A stretch of 9,830 nucleotides of DNA from Bacillota bacterium. Lineage in GTDB: Bacteria; Bacillota; Clostridia; Tissierellales; Peptoniphilaceae. Of the stretch, positions 1 through 7,265 are shown one piece after another (within the stretch, counting starts at the first letter, position 1; every line of letters begins with the position of its first letter). The notes beneath the pieces are model-generated. The model did not search any database. It saw only the letters and a program-made list of their open reading frames with translations, and was not told where the DNA came from. Made by a program: the position numbers and the translations under genes. The stretch is taken from positions 1 through 9,830 of the forward strand of contig JAEZWM010000024.1 of NCBI GenBank assembly GCA_023443025.1. The letters run 5' to 3'.

Positions 1-2051
1 CAACCCTATATGCACAATATAGAGCAGATGATGACGTAATAGAAGGAACAGATCCTGATGCACCTGCATTAGATGGATACACAAGAGTAATCTTCGAAGC
101 AGGAGACCACGGAACATTAACAAGTACGCTTACCGGATCAGCATTAACAGGTCAAGAAGTACTAGTATATGATGTTAAGAAAGACTTAACATTTGCAGCA
201 GTACCGGTACCAGAAGTAGTATCAGAAACCGGCTGGACATTTGCAGATTGGTCACCGGAACTACAAGCTACAACTGAAACAGTAAAAGAAGAAACTTACA
301 CTGCACAGTACAAACAAAATGTAATTCCAACAGATCCTGAAGATCCTGAAACACCTGAAGGATATGTATTAATTCTATTCGAAGAAGGCGATCATGGAAC
401 ATTAACAGGACAAAGAGCATTTAACGTACTAATAGGAACGGCATTTAGCGAAATAACAGTTCCTAAAGTAACACCTGAAGATGGTTGGGCACATGTTGGT
501 TGGGAACCAAAACTACCGGCAGCTACAGATAAAGTAGAAGCAGAAGAAACATATGTAGCACAATACTCTGAAGATCCTGATGTAATTCCAACAGACCCTG
601 ATAATCCTGATACACCTGATGGATACGTACTAGTTAAATTCTTACCTGGAGAACACGGAGCGTTAATAGGCGACACAGCGTTTAATGTCAAGAAAGGTAC
701 AGAATTTAGTAAAGTTAAAGCTAAAATGCCAACAGTTAAAGCTGATTCCGGTTGGACGCATGTAGGTTGGAATCCAAATCTACCTGCAGATACTGCAAAA
801 GTAGAAGCAGATGCAACTTATACTGCACAATACAAACAAAATGTAATTCCAACAGATCCTGATAATCCTAACACACCTGATGGATATGTATTAGTTAAAT
901 TCGAAAAAGGTGCTAATGGAAGATTAGTAGGAAAGACAGCATTTAACGTATTAAAAGGAACGTCATTTAGCGAAATTCCTGTACCAAGAGTAGTACCAAA
1001 TACAGGTTACAAACACAATGGTTGGAGTCCAAAATTACCAACAGGAAACACTCCGGTAAATGCTGATGCAACTTACACAGCACTTTATAAGAGAACCTCT
1101 ACCGGTGGAAGTGGAGGAGTTGTTACACCGCCTAAACCACCTGTAAAACCTGATACAGTAATAGATCATGAAAGAATTTACGGAGACGATAGAATTGGAA
1201 CTTCAATCGAATTGTCAAAGAGATTCTACGACAGAGCAGACCATGTAATTGTTGTAAGACATGATTTATTCCCAGATTCATTAACAGCATCTGTATTAGC
1301 TAAAGCAATTGATGCTCCAATACTTCTTACTCCATCAGAAAAACTCGATCCAAGAGTTGCTGCGGAAATAGAAAGACTTGGCGCTACAAAGGCTTATATA
1401 ATTGGTGCGGAGATATCAATAACTCCAAGTACAGCAGCAGAAATAAAAGCTATAACCGGAGAAACTGAAAGAATCGGTGGACCGAACAGATACGACACTT
1501 CAGCATTAGTAGCTGAAAAAGTTGTAAGTATAGTTGGTCAAAAAGGTACAGCAGTAGTAGCTTCAGGTGAAGTATATCCTGACGCATTAGCAATAAGTTC
1601 ATTTGCTTCAGCTAACGGATATCCAATCCTACTGGTTACTAAGAACAATGTACCACCTGTGATTACTCAAGCTATATCTGATTTGAATATAAACAAAACT
1701 TATATAGTGGGTGGAACAAACACTATTTCAGCAGCTGTAGAATCAGTTCTACCAGGAGTAGAAATGAGACTTGCAGGAGTTGATAGATACGAAACGGCAG
1801 TAGAAATTGCTAAAAAACTGCATAGTGGAGCTAAACTAGGATTTGTAGCATCAGGTGAAGTATTTGCGGATGCACTAGTGGTAGGACCAATTGCAGCAAA
1901 AACAAATTCACCAATCCTATTAACAGCAGGAAGAACTGCCCCTGAAGTAACAAATAACTATATCAAATCAGCAGGCTTCACAAAGCTAATCTTTGTAGGT
2001 GGACCAAATACCATCTCTGAAGAAGTGCTTAAGATATTAGTTACTAAGTAA
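1..2051 (+). CDS. Modular cell-surface protein with tandem beta-repeats and three CWB2 repeats (5' end outside window)
   Basis: The frame is open from the window edge (first full codon at base 3) to TAA at 2049-2051, giving about 682 visible residues. The N-terminus and any signal peptide lie upstream. The first half holds the end of one repeat and four complete repeats of about 70-80 residues. Each runs from a D/E-GY motif, through an FxxGxHGxL-like segment and GWxHxGWxPxLP, to TYxAQY. They resemble InlB B-repeat/Flg_new beta-grasp modules and are joined by acidic linkers of the type VIPTDPDNPDTP. A Gly/Pro-rich hinge (about 1089-1169) leads to three PF04122 (CWB2) repeats, each opening with an ERIxGxxRxxT-like motif. 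In clostridia CWB2 repeats hold proteins non-covalently to cell-wall polymers, so I infer an exported, wall-attached protein in which the B-like repeats form a stalk. The ligand or activity, if any, would be upstream. The ATG at 726 lies inside a repeat and is not the start. Family call confident; function unknown. Confidence 0.88.
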   Translation, partial: TLYAQYRADDDVIEGTDPDAPALDGYTRVIFEAGDHGTLTSTLTGSALTGQEVLVYDVKKDLTFAAVPVPEVVSETGWTFADWSPELQATTETVKEETYTAQYKQNVIPTDPEDPETPEGYVLILFEEGDHGTLTGQRAFNVLIGTAFSEITVPKVTPEDGWAHVGWEPKLPAATDKVEAEETYVAQYSEDPDVIPTDPDNPDTPDGYVLVKFLPGEHGALIGDTAFNVKKGTEFSKVKAKMPTVKADSGWTHVGWNPNLPADTAKVEADATYTAQYKQNVIPTDPDNPNTPDGYVLVKFEKGANGRLVGKTAFNVLKGTSFSEIPVPRVVPNTGYKHNGWSPKLPTGNTPVNADATYTALYKRTSTGGSGGVVTPPKPPVKPDTVIDHERIYGDDRIGTSIELSKRFYDRADHVIVVRHDLFPDSLTASVLAKAIDAPILLTPSEKLDPRVAAEIERLGATKAYIIGAEISITPSTAAEIKAITGETERIGGPNRYDTSALVAEKVVSIVGQKGTAVVASGEVYPDALAISSFASANGYPILLVTKNNVPPVITQAISDLNINKTYIVGGTNTISAAVESVLPGVEMRLAGVDRYETAVEIAKKLHSGAKLGFVASGEVFADALVVGPIAAKTNSPILLTAGRTAPEVTNNYIKSAGFTKLIFVGGPNTISEEVLKILVTK
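309..340 (+). repeat. 32-nt exact direct repeat, copy 1
   Basis: These 32 bases are identical to 831-862. Both encode the end of one surface repeat and the start of the acidic linker (Y-KQNVIPTDP). The copies are 522 bp apart, which is two repeat units and a multiple of three, so recombination between them would keep the reading frame. Confidence 0.9.
831..862 (+). repeat. 32-nt exact direct repeat, copy 2
   Basis: Identical to 309-340. A diverged third version of the linker begins near 579 (VIPTDPDNPDTPDGY) without the KQN lead-in. Confidence 0.9.
1170..2048 (+). repeat. Three CWB2 cell-wall-binding repeats (PF04122)
   Basis: The repeats begin at about 1170 (ERIYGDDRIGTS), 1467 (ERIGGPNRYDTS) and 1761 (EMRLAGVDRYETA). 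Each continues with a V-V-x-S/H-x-E/D-x-FPD-like segment, a PILLT strand and a closing YIVGG/IFVGGxNTIS motif. Three copies is the standard set; in the C. difficile cell-wall proteins three CWB2 repeats form a trimer-like wall-binding unit. The third repeat ends only a few residues before the stop, so this is a C-terminal anchor. The first repeat is the most diverged: it has YIIGAEISIT instead of the usual VGGxxxIS. Confidence 0.88.
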
Positions 2052-2060
2052 GATAGAATC

Positions 2061-2092
2061 AAAAAAATGCCGATTAACCTCGGCATTTTTTT
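2061..2092. terminator. Bidirectional intrinsic terminator between convergent genes
   Basis: A perfect 13-bp inverted repeat (2061-2073 against 2080-2092) closes on a 6-nt loop. The core is ATGCCGA/TCGGCAT, flanked by seven A on one side and seven T on the other. It therefore gives a hairpin plus U-tract on both strands. It lies 9 nt after the surface-protein stop and about 88 nt past the ychF stop on the other strand. No gene is seen in 2093-2179. Confidence 0.92.
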
Positions 2093-2179
2093 GTGTTTGA
2101 AATATAATCTTTAGTATGAAAATCTATAATTAAAATCGAGTTTTCCGTTCAAAATACTGTGTTTTACCCCATCATTAAA

Positions 2180-3274
2180 CTATACATTGAATCTAAACAG
2201 TATGACATCACCGTCTTGTACGATGTAGTCTTTTCCTTCCAATCTAACTGCACCTTTTTCTTTTGCTTGTAACATGGTGCCGTGTTTAACTAATTCATCA
2301 AATGCAATGGTCTCTGCTCTAATAAATCCTCTTGATATATCGGTGTGGATTTTAGCAGCTGCATCGACTGCCTTTGTACCTTTTTTTATAGTCCATGCTC
2401 TTGTCTCTTGAACTCCACTTGTTAAAAAGCTTATCAATCCAAGTAGGCTGTAACCTGATCTGATTAAGGTATTCAAGCCTGATTCTTCTAATCCCATAGC
2501 TTCAAGAAACTCTTGTCTGTCGCTTTCAGGAAGTCCTGTTAATTGTTGTTCTATGTCCGCACTTATTACAACTACTTCTGAACCTTCTGTGCTTGCAAAA
2601 TCTCTAATTTGTTCGATATGTGGATTGTTTTTACCACCATCTGCGGCATCATCTTCAGAAACATTAGCTACATAGATGATTGGTTTTAAACTAAGTAGAT
2701 TGAAGTCCTTTAAGAGTTTACGCTCCTCGTCATTAAGGTCTAATACTCTAGCTGACTGTCCTTCTTCAAGAACTGCTTTTACTTTTTCTAATAGTTCAAC
2801 TTCAGATCTAAGTTTCTTGTCAGCTTTAGCAGCTCTGGATGTTCTATCAAATCTTCTTTCTATCATTTCTAAATCAGAAAAAATTAGTTCTAAATTTATA
2901 GTCTCAATATCACGTAATGGATCAATGCTACCATCAACGTGTACAATGTCATCACTTTCAAAGCATCTAATAACTTCGACAATCGCATCAACTTCCCTTA
3001 TATGTGCTAAAAATTTGTTACCGAGTCCTTCACCTTTACTTGCACCACGTACAAGACCTGCAATATCAAAAAACTCAATCACTGCCGGTATAATTTTTTT
3101 GGATCCCGTGATATCTGATAATATTGGTAATCTCGAATCAGGCACTTCGACGACTCCTACATTTGGATCAATAGTACAAAAGGGATAATTCGCTGCCTCT
3201 GCACCTGCTTCTGTAATTGCATTAAATAACGTACTTTTCCCAACATTGGGAAGACCTACAATTCCTAACTTCAT
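2180..3274 (-). CDS. ychF: Redox-regulated ATPase YchF (Obg-family P-loop NTPase)
   Basis: The protein has 364 residues, the normal family length. YchF/OLA1 proteins bind ribosomes and hydrolyse ATP rather than GTP, and are linked to oxidative-stress and translation control. Visible motifs are: G1 loop GLPNVGKST (residues 7-15), DxxG as DIAGL (70-74), the conserved His 112 in DDIVHVDG, and NVSE (204-207) in place of the GTPase NKxD, which is the signature of ATP specificity. A coiled-coil-like helical insert spans about 120-190. A C-terminal TGS domain begins near residue 280 and ends DGDVILFRFNV. I chose the ATG at 3274-3272 because it gives the family N-terminus MKLGIVGLPN and sits 6 nt after GAGAGGG. 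An in-frame ATG at 3301 would add nine atypical residues and falls at the expected transcription start. The gene appears monocistronic, with its own promoter. Confidence 0.96.
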   Translation of the reverse strand: MKLGIVGLPNVGKSTLFNAITEAGAEAANYPFCTIDPNVGVVEVPDSRLPILSDITGSKKIIPAVIEFFDIAGLVRGASKGEGLGNKFLAHIREVDAIVEVIRCFESDDIVHVDGSIDPLRDIETINLELIFSDLEMIERRFDRTSRAAKADKKLRSEVELLEKVKAVLEEGQSARVLDLNDEERKLLKDFNLLSLKPIIYVANVSEDDAADGGKNNPHIEQIRDFASTEGSEVVVISADIEQQLTGLPESDRQEFLEAMGLEESGLNTLIRSGYSLLGLISFLTSGVQETRAWTIKKGTKAVDAAAKIHTDISRGFIRAETIAFDELVKHGTMLQAKEKGAVRLEGKDYIVQDGDVILFRFNV

Positions 3275-3302
3275 AATAACCCTCTCTCTAATTAAATTCA
3301 CA

Positions 3303-3452
3303 TCATATTATTATATAGATAATTACTGTAAATGGCAAGTGATAGCAGATAGGGTCGTGAAAGCCATTTAGTAAGCAAATAGTTAAAGCATTGGTGAAGA
3401 TAGTCCCCGGTGTGGCAGTATCATTTACCTTACAACTATCTTTATTTATCAT
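3303..3452 (-). other. Unexplained intergenic block with an ORF-like reading and inverted repeats
   Basis: About 43% of bases 3331-3420 are G or C by hand count, against about 19% in 3541-3630. On the minus strand a 49-codon frame (ATG 3452, TGA 3305-3303) reads as protein-like sequence with TATPGTIFTNALT and NGFHDPICYHLPF. It has no ribosome site, and its 3' end covers the ychF promoter. TAAATGGC (3329-3336) can pair with GCCATTTA (3363-3370). Alternatively, GTAAATG (3328-3334) can pair with CATTTAC (3422-3428). Options are a small dispersed repeat, a structured RNA, a decayed gene or a real small protein. I cannot decide between them. Confidence 0.35.
3310..3338 (-). promoter_or_regulatory. 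Sigma-A promoter of ychF
   Basis: Read on the minus strand, TTGCCA (-35, 3338-3333) and a perfect TATAAT (-10, 3315-3310) are separated by exactly 17 bp. Transcription would begin near 3303, leaving a leader of roughly 29 nt that carries the GAGAGGG ribosome site. Confidence 0.85.
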
Positions 3453-3585
3453 GCAAAATAATATGGTGATACAGGAGTGTGTTTACTAGTTCAAAAGATT
3501 CCTTTTAATAAAAGTGGCCTTTTAAACTTCGCTTTCCTACAAATTCTAAAAATATTTATACATTAAAACTGATGAACAGTATCAT
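3453..3585. other. Intergenic stretch, no gene seen
   Basis: This is AT-rich DNA upstream of the aminopeptidase promoter. An AGGAG at about 3473 precedes only a very short open frame that stops near 3510. Short AAAAG/CTTTT pairs around 3493-3524 could form weak hairpins without a clear T-tract. Nothing here is convincing. Confidence 0.4.
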
Positions 3586-3614
3586 TTGAAGTAGGTGTAT
3601 TCTTAAGGTATAAT
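3586..3614 (+). promoter_or_regulatory. Sigma-A promoter of the pepP-uvrC-hprK operon
   Basis: TTGAAG (3586-3591) and a perfect TATAAT (3609-3614) are spaced 17 bp apart. The predicted start is near 3621, giving a short leader of about 23 nt with the GGAGG ribosome site. It is divergent from the ychF promoter, which lies about 250 bp away. Confidence 0.85.
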
Positions 3615-3633
3615 TAATACATAATTAAAACTT

Positions 3634-3638
3634 GGAGG
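3634..3638 (+). promoter_or_regulatory. Ribosome binding site deciding the GTG start of the aminopeptidase
   Basis: GGAGG at 3634-3638 lies 5 nt before GTG 3644. The in-frame TTG at 3632 overlaps this site and so cannot be the start. Confidence 0.85.
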
Positions 3639-3643
3639 ATAAC

Positions 3644-5419
3644 GTGATTAATAAAAGGTTAAGTGAGATTAGAAAATTAATGGCTCAAAGAGGTATCAAT
3701 GCATATGTTGTAACTACTTCCGATCCTCATCAGTCGGAATATTTGGCGGATTATTATAAAACTAGGGAATTTATCTCAGGTTTTACAGGTTCTGCAGGGA
3801 CAGCCGTTATTACAAAGGATGAGGCGATTTTATGGACGGATGGTAGATACTTTATACAGGCAGCTTATGAGCTTTCGGGGACCGAATTTGAGCTTTATAA
3901 GATGGGAGTTCCGGGTTTTCCTACTATAAATGAATACCTCCTGGATAAGGTTTCACCTGGTGGGAAGATTGGACTGGATGGAAAGACGACTTCCTATGAT
4001 ATGTATAGAAATTTAATCAACTCTCTTGATGAGAGGATGATAATTACTAATCTTGACTTTATTAATGATATATGGAAAGACAGACCACAGCTACCTACCG
4101 GTGAGGCTTTTGTTCATGAACTTAAATACACCGGTACATCTGCTAAGCAGAGGATTAAGGCAGTTAGAGATAAAATGACTGAATACAATGCTGATTATTA
4201 TTTAGTTGGTGCACTTGATGACATTGCGTATGTTTACTGTATAAGAGGTAATGATATCAAATACAACCCTGTAGTTTTCTCATATGCTCTAATTACAAAG
4301 GATAGTGCTTACCTTTATATCGACGAAAAAAAATTAACCGATGAAGTCAAATCCCACCTCGACGATAATGGAATTCAGTATAAGCCTTATGAAGAAATAA
4401 CAAATGATTTAGGTGAAATTCCCGGTAAATGTAGTTTGGTATTCGATCCAACAACATCGAATATTGCTATAATCGACGCTTTGGGTTCCAATGTGACATT
4501 TATTAAGAAAGATAGCATCATCGCTAAAATGAAAGCTATTAAGAATGAAACTGAACTTGAACACAGTAAAAATGCTTTTATAAAGGACTGCGTAGCATTG
4601 GTTAAATTCTTTAATTGGGTGGAAACAGGAACTCCTATTGGGGTTATTAGTGAAACTCTGGCTGCTGAGAAATTACTTAGCTATAGACAGCAGCAGGATA
4701 AATTTATTGAGCCTAGTTTTGAGACTATCCCGGCATATGGAAAAAATGCTGCACTTCCACATTATAGACCTAATCCGCAAGACCCTGTTTTACTAGAAGC
4801 AAGAGGACTGTTTTTAGTGGATAGTGGTGGACAGTATTTAGACGGAACAACTGATATTACAAGAACTATCGCTCTTGGAGAGTTGACTGAGGATGAGAAA
4901 ATGCATTACACATTGACTCTAAAGTCGCATATAAGCTTGATAGATGCATACTTCAAAGCCGGTACAACCGGTTACTACCTGGATGCATTCGCAAGACTTC
5001 CAATGCTTAAAGAAAAAGTTGACTATGCACATGGTACAGGTCATGGTATTGGATACTTTTTAAATGTACATGAAGGACCACAAAATATTTCGCCTAGATA
5101 TAAAGATGTAAAAATGGAAAAGGGCATGGTGGTGTCAATTGAGCCCGGCGTTTATGTAAACGACTCCCATGGGATAAGGATAGAAAATATAGTGGCAGTT
5201 AAACATGTAGAGAATAATGAATTTGGAGAGTTCTTAGGCTTTGACATACTTTCTTACTGTCCGATTGATACAAGACCGGTAATGATAGAACTATTAACTG
5301 ATGACGAGTTAAATTGGCTAAATAATTACAACAAAAAGTGTTACGAGCTACTTTCAGAACACCTTACCGGTTCTGATTTGAGCTATTTAGAAAAAGTTAC
5401 GGAAGAAGTGAAAAGATAA
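3644..5419 (+). CDS. pepP: Xaa-Pro aminopeptidase (aminopeptidase P, M24B family)
   Basis: The protein has 591 residues and starts at GTG. It should remove an N-terminal residue preceding proline from peptides, in the cytoplasm, using two metal ions. It has the three-domain layout of the long, XPNPEP1-like form: two creatinase-type N-terminal domains (about 1-130 and 150-300) and a C-terminal pita-bread catalytic domain (about 305-535). The short E. coli-type PepP has only two domains. Metal ligands expected for M24 are present: D393 and D404 (LVDSGG...TTDITR), H467 (GTGHGIG), E500 (SIEPGVY) and E514 (RIENI). The tail after about 535 (LTDDELNWLNNYNKKCYELL) matches the family's C-terminal extension. 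No signal peptide is seen. It is the first gene of the operon and its TAA touches the uvrC start. The symbol pepP is used in the general sense; the long form is sometimes left unnamed. Confidence 0.93.
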   Translation: MINKRLSEIRKLMAQRGINAYVVTTSDPHQSEYLADYYKTREFISGFTGSAGTAVITKDEAILWTDGRYFIQAAYELSGTEFELYKMGVPGFPTINEYLLDKVSPGGKIGLDGKTTSYDMYRNLINSLDERMIITNLDFINDIWKDRPQLPTGEAFVHELKYTGTSAKQRIKAVRDKMTEYNADYYLVGALDDIAYVYCIRGNDIKYNPVVFSYALITKDSAYLYIDEKKLTDEVKSHLDDNGIQYKPYEEITNDLGEIPGKCSLVFDPTTSNIAIIDALGSNVTFIKKDSIIAKMKAIKNETELEHSKNAFIKDCVALVKFFNWVETGTPIGVISETLAAEKLLSYRQQQDKFIEPSFETIPAYGKNAALPHYRPNPQDPVLLEARGLFLVDSGGQYLDGTTDITRTIALGELTEDEKMHYTLTLKSHISLIDAYFKAGTTGYYLDAFARLPMLKEKVDYAHGTGHGIGYFLNVHEGPQNISPRYKDVKMEKGMVVSIEPGVYVNDSHGIRIENIVAVKHVENNEFGEFLGFDILSYCPIDTRPVMIELLTDDELNWLNNYNKKCYELLSEHLTGSDLSYLEKVTEEVKR

Positions 5420-7261
5420 TTGAGATTTGATATAGAACAGGAGTTAAACAAACTTCCTGATAGACCTGGTGTTTATTTAATGAAGGATGAGGAAGACGAG
5501 ATAATCTACGTTGGAAAAGCAATTTCGTTAAAGAAACGCGTTAGATCTTATTTTAATAACGATAAAAACAAGCATCCTAAAGTCATCGCTATGGTTAAGA
5601 GGATTGTGTCGTTTGAATATATTATTGTAGGGAATGAAGTTGAAGCTCTTGTTCTGGAATCCAATCTAATCAAAGAGAAGAAACCAAAGTACAATATACT
5701 TTTAAGAGATGACAAAACTTATCCCTTTATAAAAGTTACCAATGAAAAATTTCCTAGAATACAAAAGACTCGTATTGTGAGTAATGATGGTGCAACATAT
5801 TTTGGACCGTATCCAAATGCTTTTGCTGTTAATGAAATCATTGACATGCTTCATGAGATTTATCCAATAAGGAATTGTAACTTAGACTTTGATAAGGGAT
5901 TGAGCCTTGAAAGACCATGTTTGAATTATTTTATCGGACGATGCCCTGCACCGTGTATTGGCATAGCTGATGAAGAGAAGTACATGGATGATATAAATGA
6001 AATTACAAACTTTCTTAGGGGAAGAACCAATAAACTAGTTAAGTTTTTAGAAGAAAACATGAAGAAGAATGCAGCTGAGTTAAACTTTGAAGTTGCAGCA
6101 AAGTATAGAGATTATTTAGAAAAAATTGATGTTCTTATGCAAAAACAGAGAATCTCTAAAGCCGGTGATCAGGATATTGATTTGATATCACTTGCAAGAG
6201 GAGATAGATATGCTTGTGTACAAGTGTTCTTTATGCGTTCTGCAAAAGTTGTGGATAGTGAGCATTTTATACTTAAGGATGATTTTAGGGAAGAGTCCAG
6301 TGAAATTATTTCATCTTTTATGAAACAGTACTACCTGGATGCTTCGTATATTCCAAAGGAGATTCTGGTAGATCACATGCCGGAGGACAACCAAACTATT
6401 TCTGATTTCCTTACCGGGAAAAGAGGAACAAAGGTCAATATAACCGAACCAAAAAGGGGCGAGAAGGTAGATTTACTTGAGATAGTCAGAAAGAATGCTA
6501 AAGAGTCATTAAACAAGTATGAGGAAAAGCAAAGAAAAAGAGAGCGAGTGGTACCATTAGGTTATGAAATGTTTTTACAACTACTGGATATAGAATCCGC
6601 TGAAAGAATTGAAGCTTATGATATCTCGAATATATCGGGTGTTCAGTCAGTCGGATCAATGGTTGTATATACAATGGGTACAAAAGATTCCAAGGAATAT
6701 AGAAAATTCAAGATCAAGACCATAGAAGGTGCTGATGATTATGGAAGCTTAAGAGAAGTTCTGCAAAGAAGGCTATCAAGAGGGATTAAAGAGAGCGAAA
6801 AGAACAGTTCCACCGGATTTGGAAGATTGCCTAACCTTATCATAATGGATGGAGGTAAAGGTCAGGTATCTACTGCGTTAAAAGTTCTGGAGGAGTTTAA
6901 TCTGGACATTCCGGTTGTTGGGCTTGTAAAAGATGACAAACATAGAACTAGGGGCATACTCTATAAGGGTAGGGAGCATAATTTAAAAGTCAGTTCTCCC
7001 GTATATAGATTTATATATTCTATACAAGAGGAGGCTCATAGATTTGCGATTAATTATCATAGGAAGTTAAGAGAACAAGAACTTGTGAATTCGGTGCTTG
7101 ATGACATACCCGGTGTTGGTAAAGCTAGGAGAACTGAGTTACTAAGACATTTTAAGTCTGTTGAAAATGTAAAAAAAGCTAATCTTGAAGAATTAAAAGA
7201 AGTTCCAAAAATGACGGAGAAAGTAGCAGAGAATATTTTAGACTACTTCTCAAAGGGGTGA
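5420..7261 (+). CDS. uvrC: UvrABC excinuclease subunit C
   Basis: The protein has 613 residues, the usual length. UvrC makes the two incisions on either side of a DNA lesion once UvrB is loaded. Domains in order: a GIY-YIG nuclease for the 3' cut (about 10-95; GVY at 17-19, Y30-V-G, R40, E80), a four-Cys cluster (C153, C167, C175, C179) matching the iron-sulfur ligands reported for UvrC, a UVR motif that contacts UvrB (about 203-240, NFEVAAKYRDYLEKI), an RNase H-like nuclease for the 5' cut (candidate acidic residues D401, D439/440, D477 and H540), and tandem helix-hairpin-helix motifs (about 558-610, DDIPGVGKARR). The start is TTG at 5420, directly after the pepP stop. The next in-frame ATG (residue 21) would remove the GIY strand, so TTG is preferred. 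The ribosome site is weak (GAAGTG at 5405-5410), which suggests translational coupling to pepP. Confidence 0.96.
   Translation: MRFDIEQELNKLPDRPGVYLMKDEEDEIIYVGKAISLKKRVRSYFNNDKNKHPKVIAMVKRIVSFEYIIVGNEVEALVLESNLIKEKKPKYNILLRDDKTYPFIKVTNEKFPRIQKTRIVSNDGATYFGPYPNAFAVNEIIDMLHEIYPIRNCNLDFDKGLSLERPCLNYFIGRCPAPCIGIADEEKYMDDINEITNFLRGRTNKLVKFLEENMKKNAAELNFEVAAKYRDYLEKIDVLMQKQRISKAGDQDIDLISLARGDRYACVQVFFMRSAKVVDSEHFILKDDFREESSEIISSFMKQYYLDASYIPKEILVDHMPEDNQTISDFLTGKRGTKVNITEPKRGEKVDLLEIVRKNAKESLNKYEEKQRKRERVVPLGYEMFLQLLDIESAERIEAYDISNISGVQSVGSMVVYTMGTKDSKEYRKFKIKTIEGADDYGSLREVLQRRLSRGIKESEKNSSTGFGRLPNLIIMDGGKGQVSTALKVLEEFNLDIPVVGLVKDDKHRTRGILYKGREHNLKVSSPVYRFIYSIQEEAHRFAINYHRKLREQELVNSVLDDIPGVGKARRTELLRHFKSVENVKKANLEELKEVPKMTEKVAENILDYFSKG
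7252..7260 (+). promoter_or_regulatory. Ribosome binding site deciding the hprK start
   Basis: AAGGGGTGA, overlapping the uvrC stop codon, is a close match to AAGGAGGTGA. Its G-run lies about 7 nt before ATG 7266. The adjacent TTG at 7263 would be too close, so ATG is chosen. Confidence 0.75.
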
Positions 7262-7265
7262 TTTG

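Larger units (their letters stand above)
72..1088 (+). repeat. Four tandem surface-protein repeats (InlB B-repeat-like)
   Basis: Units, from the DGY/EGY motif to the closing Q/L-Y, lie at about 72-311, 357-566, 618-833 and 879-1088. The tail of another unit (TLYAQY) is at 3-20. Shared landmarks are HGxL, AFNVxxGT, GW-x5-GW-xPxLP and TYTAQY. Unit 1 is the odd one. It has about 11 extra residues after HGTLT, lacks AFNV, and has ADW in place of the usual second GW. The linkers between units are acidic and Pro-rich. Assignment to the Listeria-Bacteroides repeat superfamily rests on the GW...GW...Y pattern and is an inference. Confidence 0.8.

Noticed and set aside
392..691. 99-residue open frame on the minus strand
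   Set aside because: It lies wholly opposite the surface-protein repeats; its Ser/Pro/Thr-rich reading is the complement of a repetitive coding sequence and it has no ribosome site.
726..728. ATG as the start of the cell-wall-binding protein
   Set aside because: It falls in the middle of a repeat unit, and the same frame stays open with matching repeats back to the window edge.
2676..3188. 170-residue open frame on the plus strand
   Set aside because: It is antisense to the conserved core of ychF, low-complexity Ser/Leu/Ile-rich, and has no recognisable domain.
4326..4333. Run of eight A in pepP as a phase-variation or frameshift site
   Set aside because: The frame continues intact to all catalytic residues, and such runs are common in AT-rich genes.
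6498..6683. 61-residue minus-strand frame inside uvrC
   Set aside because: It overlaps the conserved RNase H-like domain of uvrC and has no start signal.
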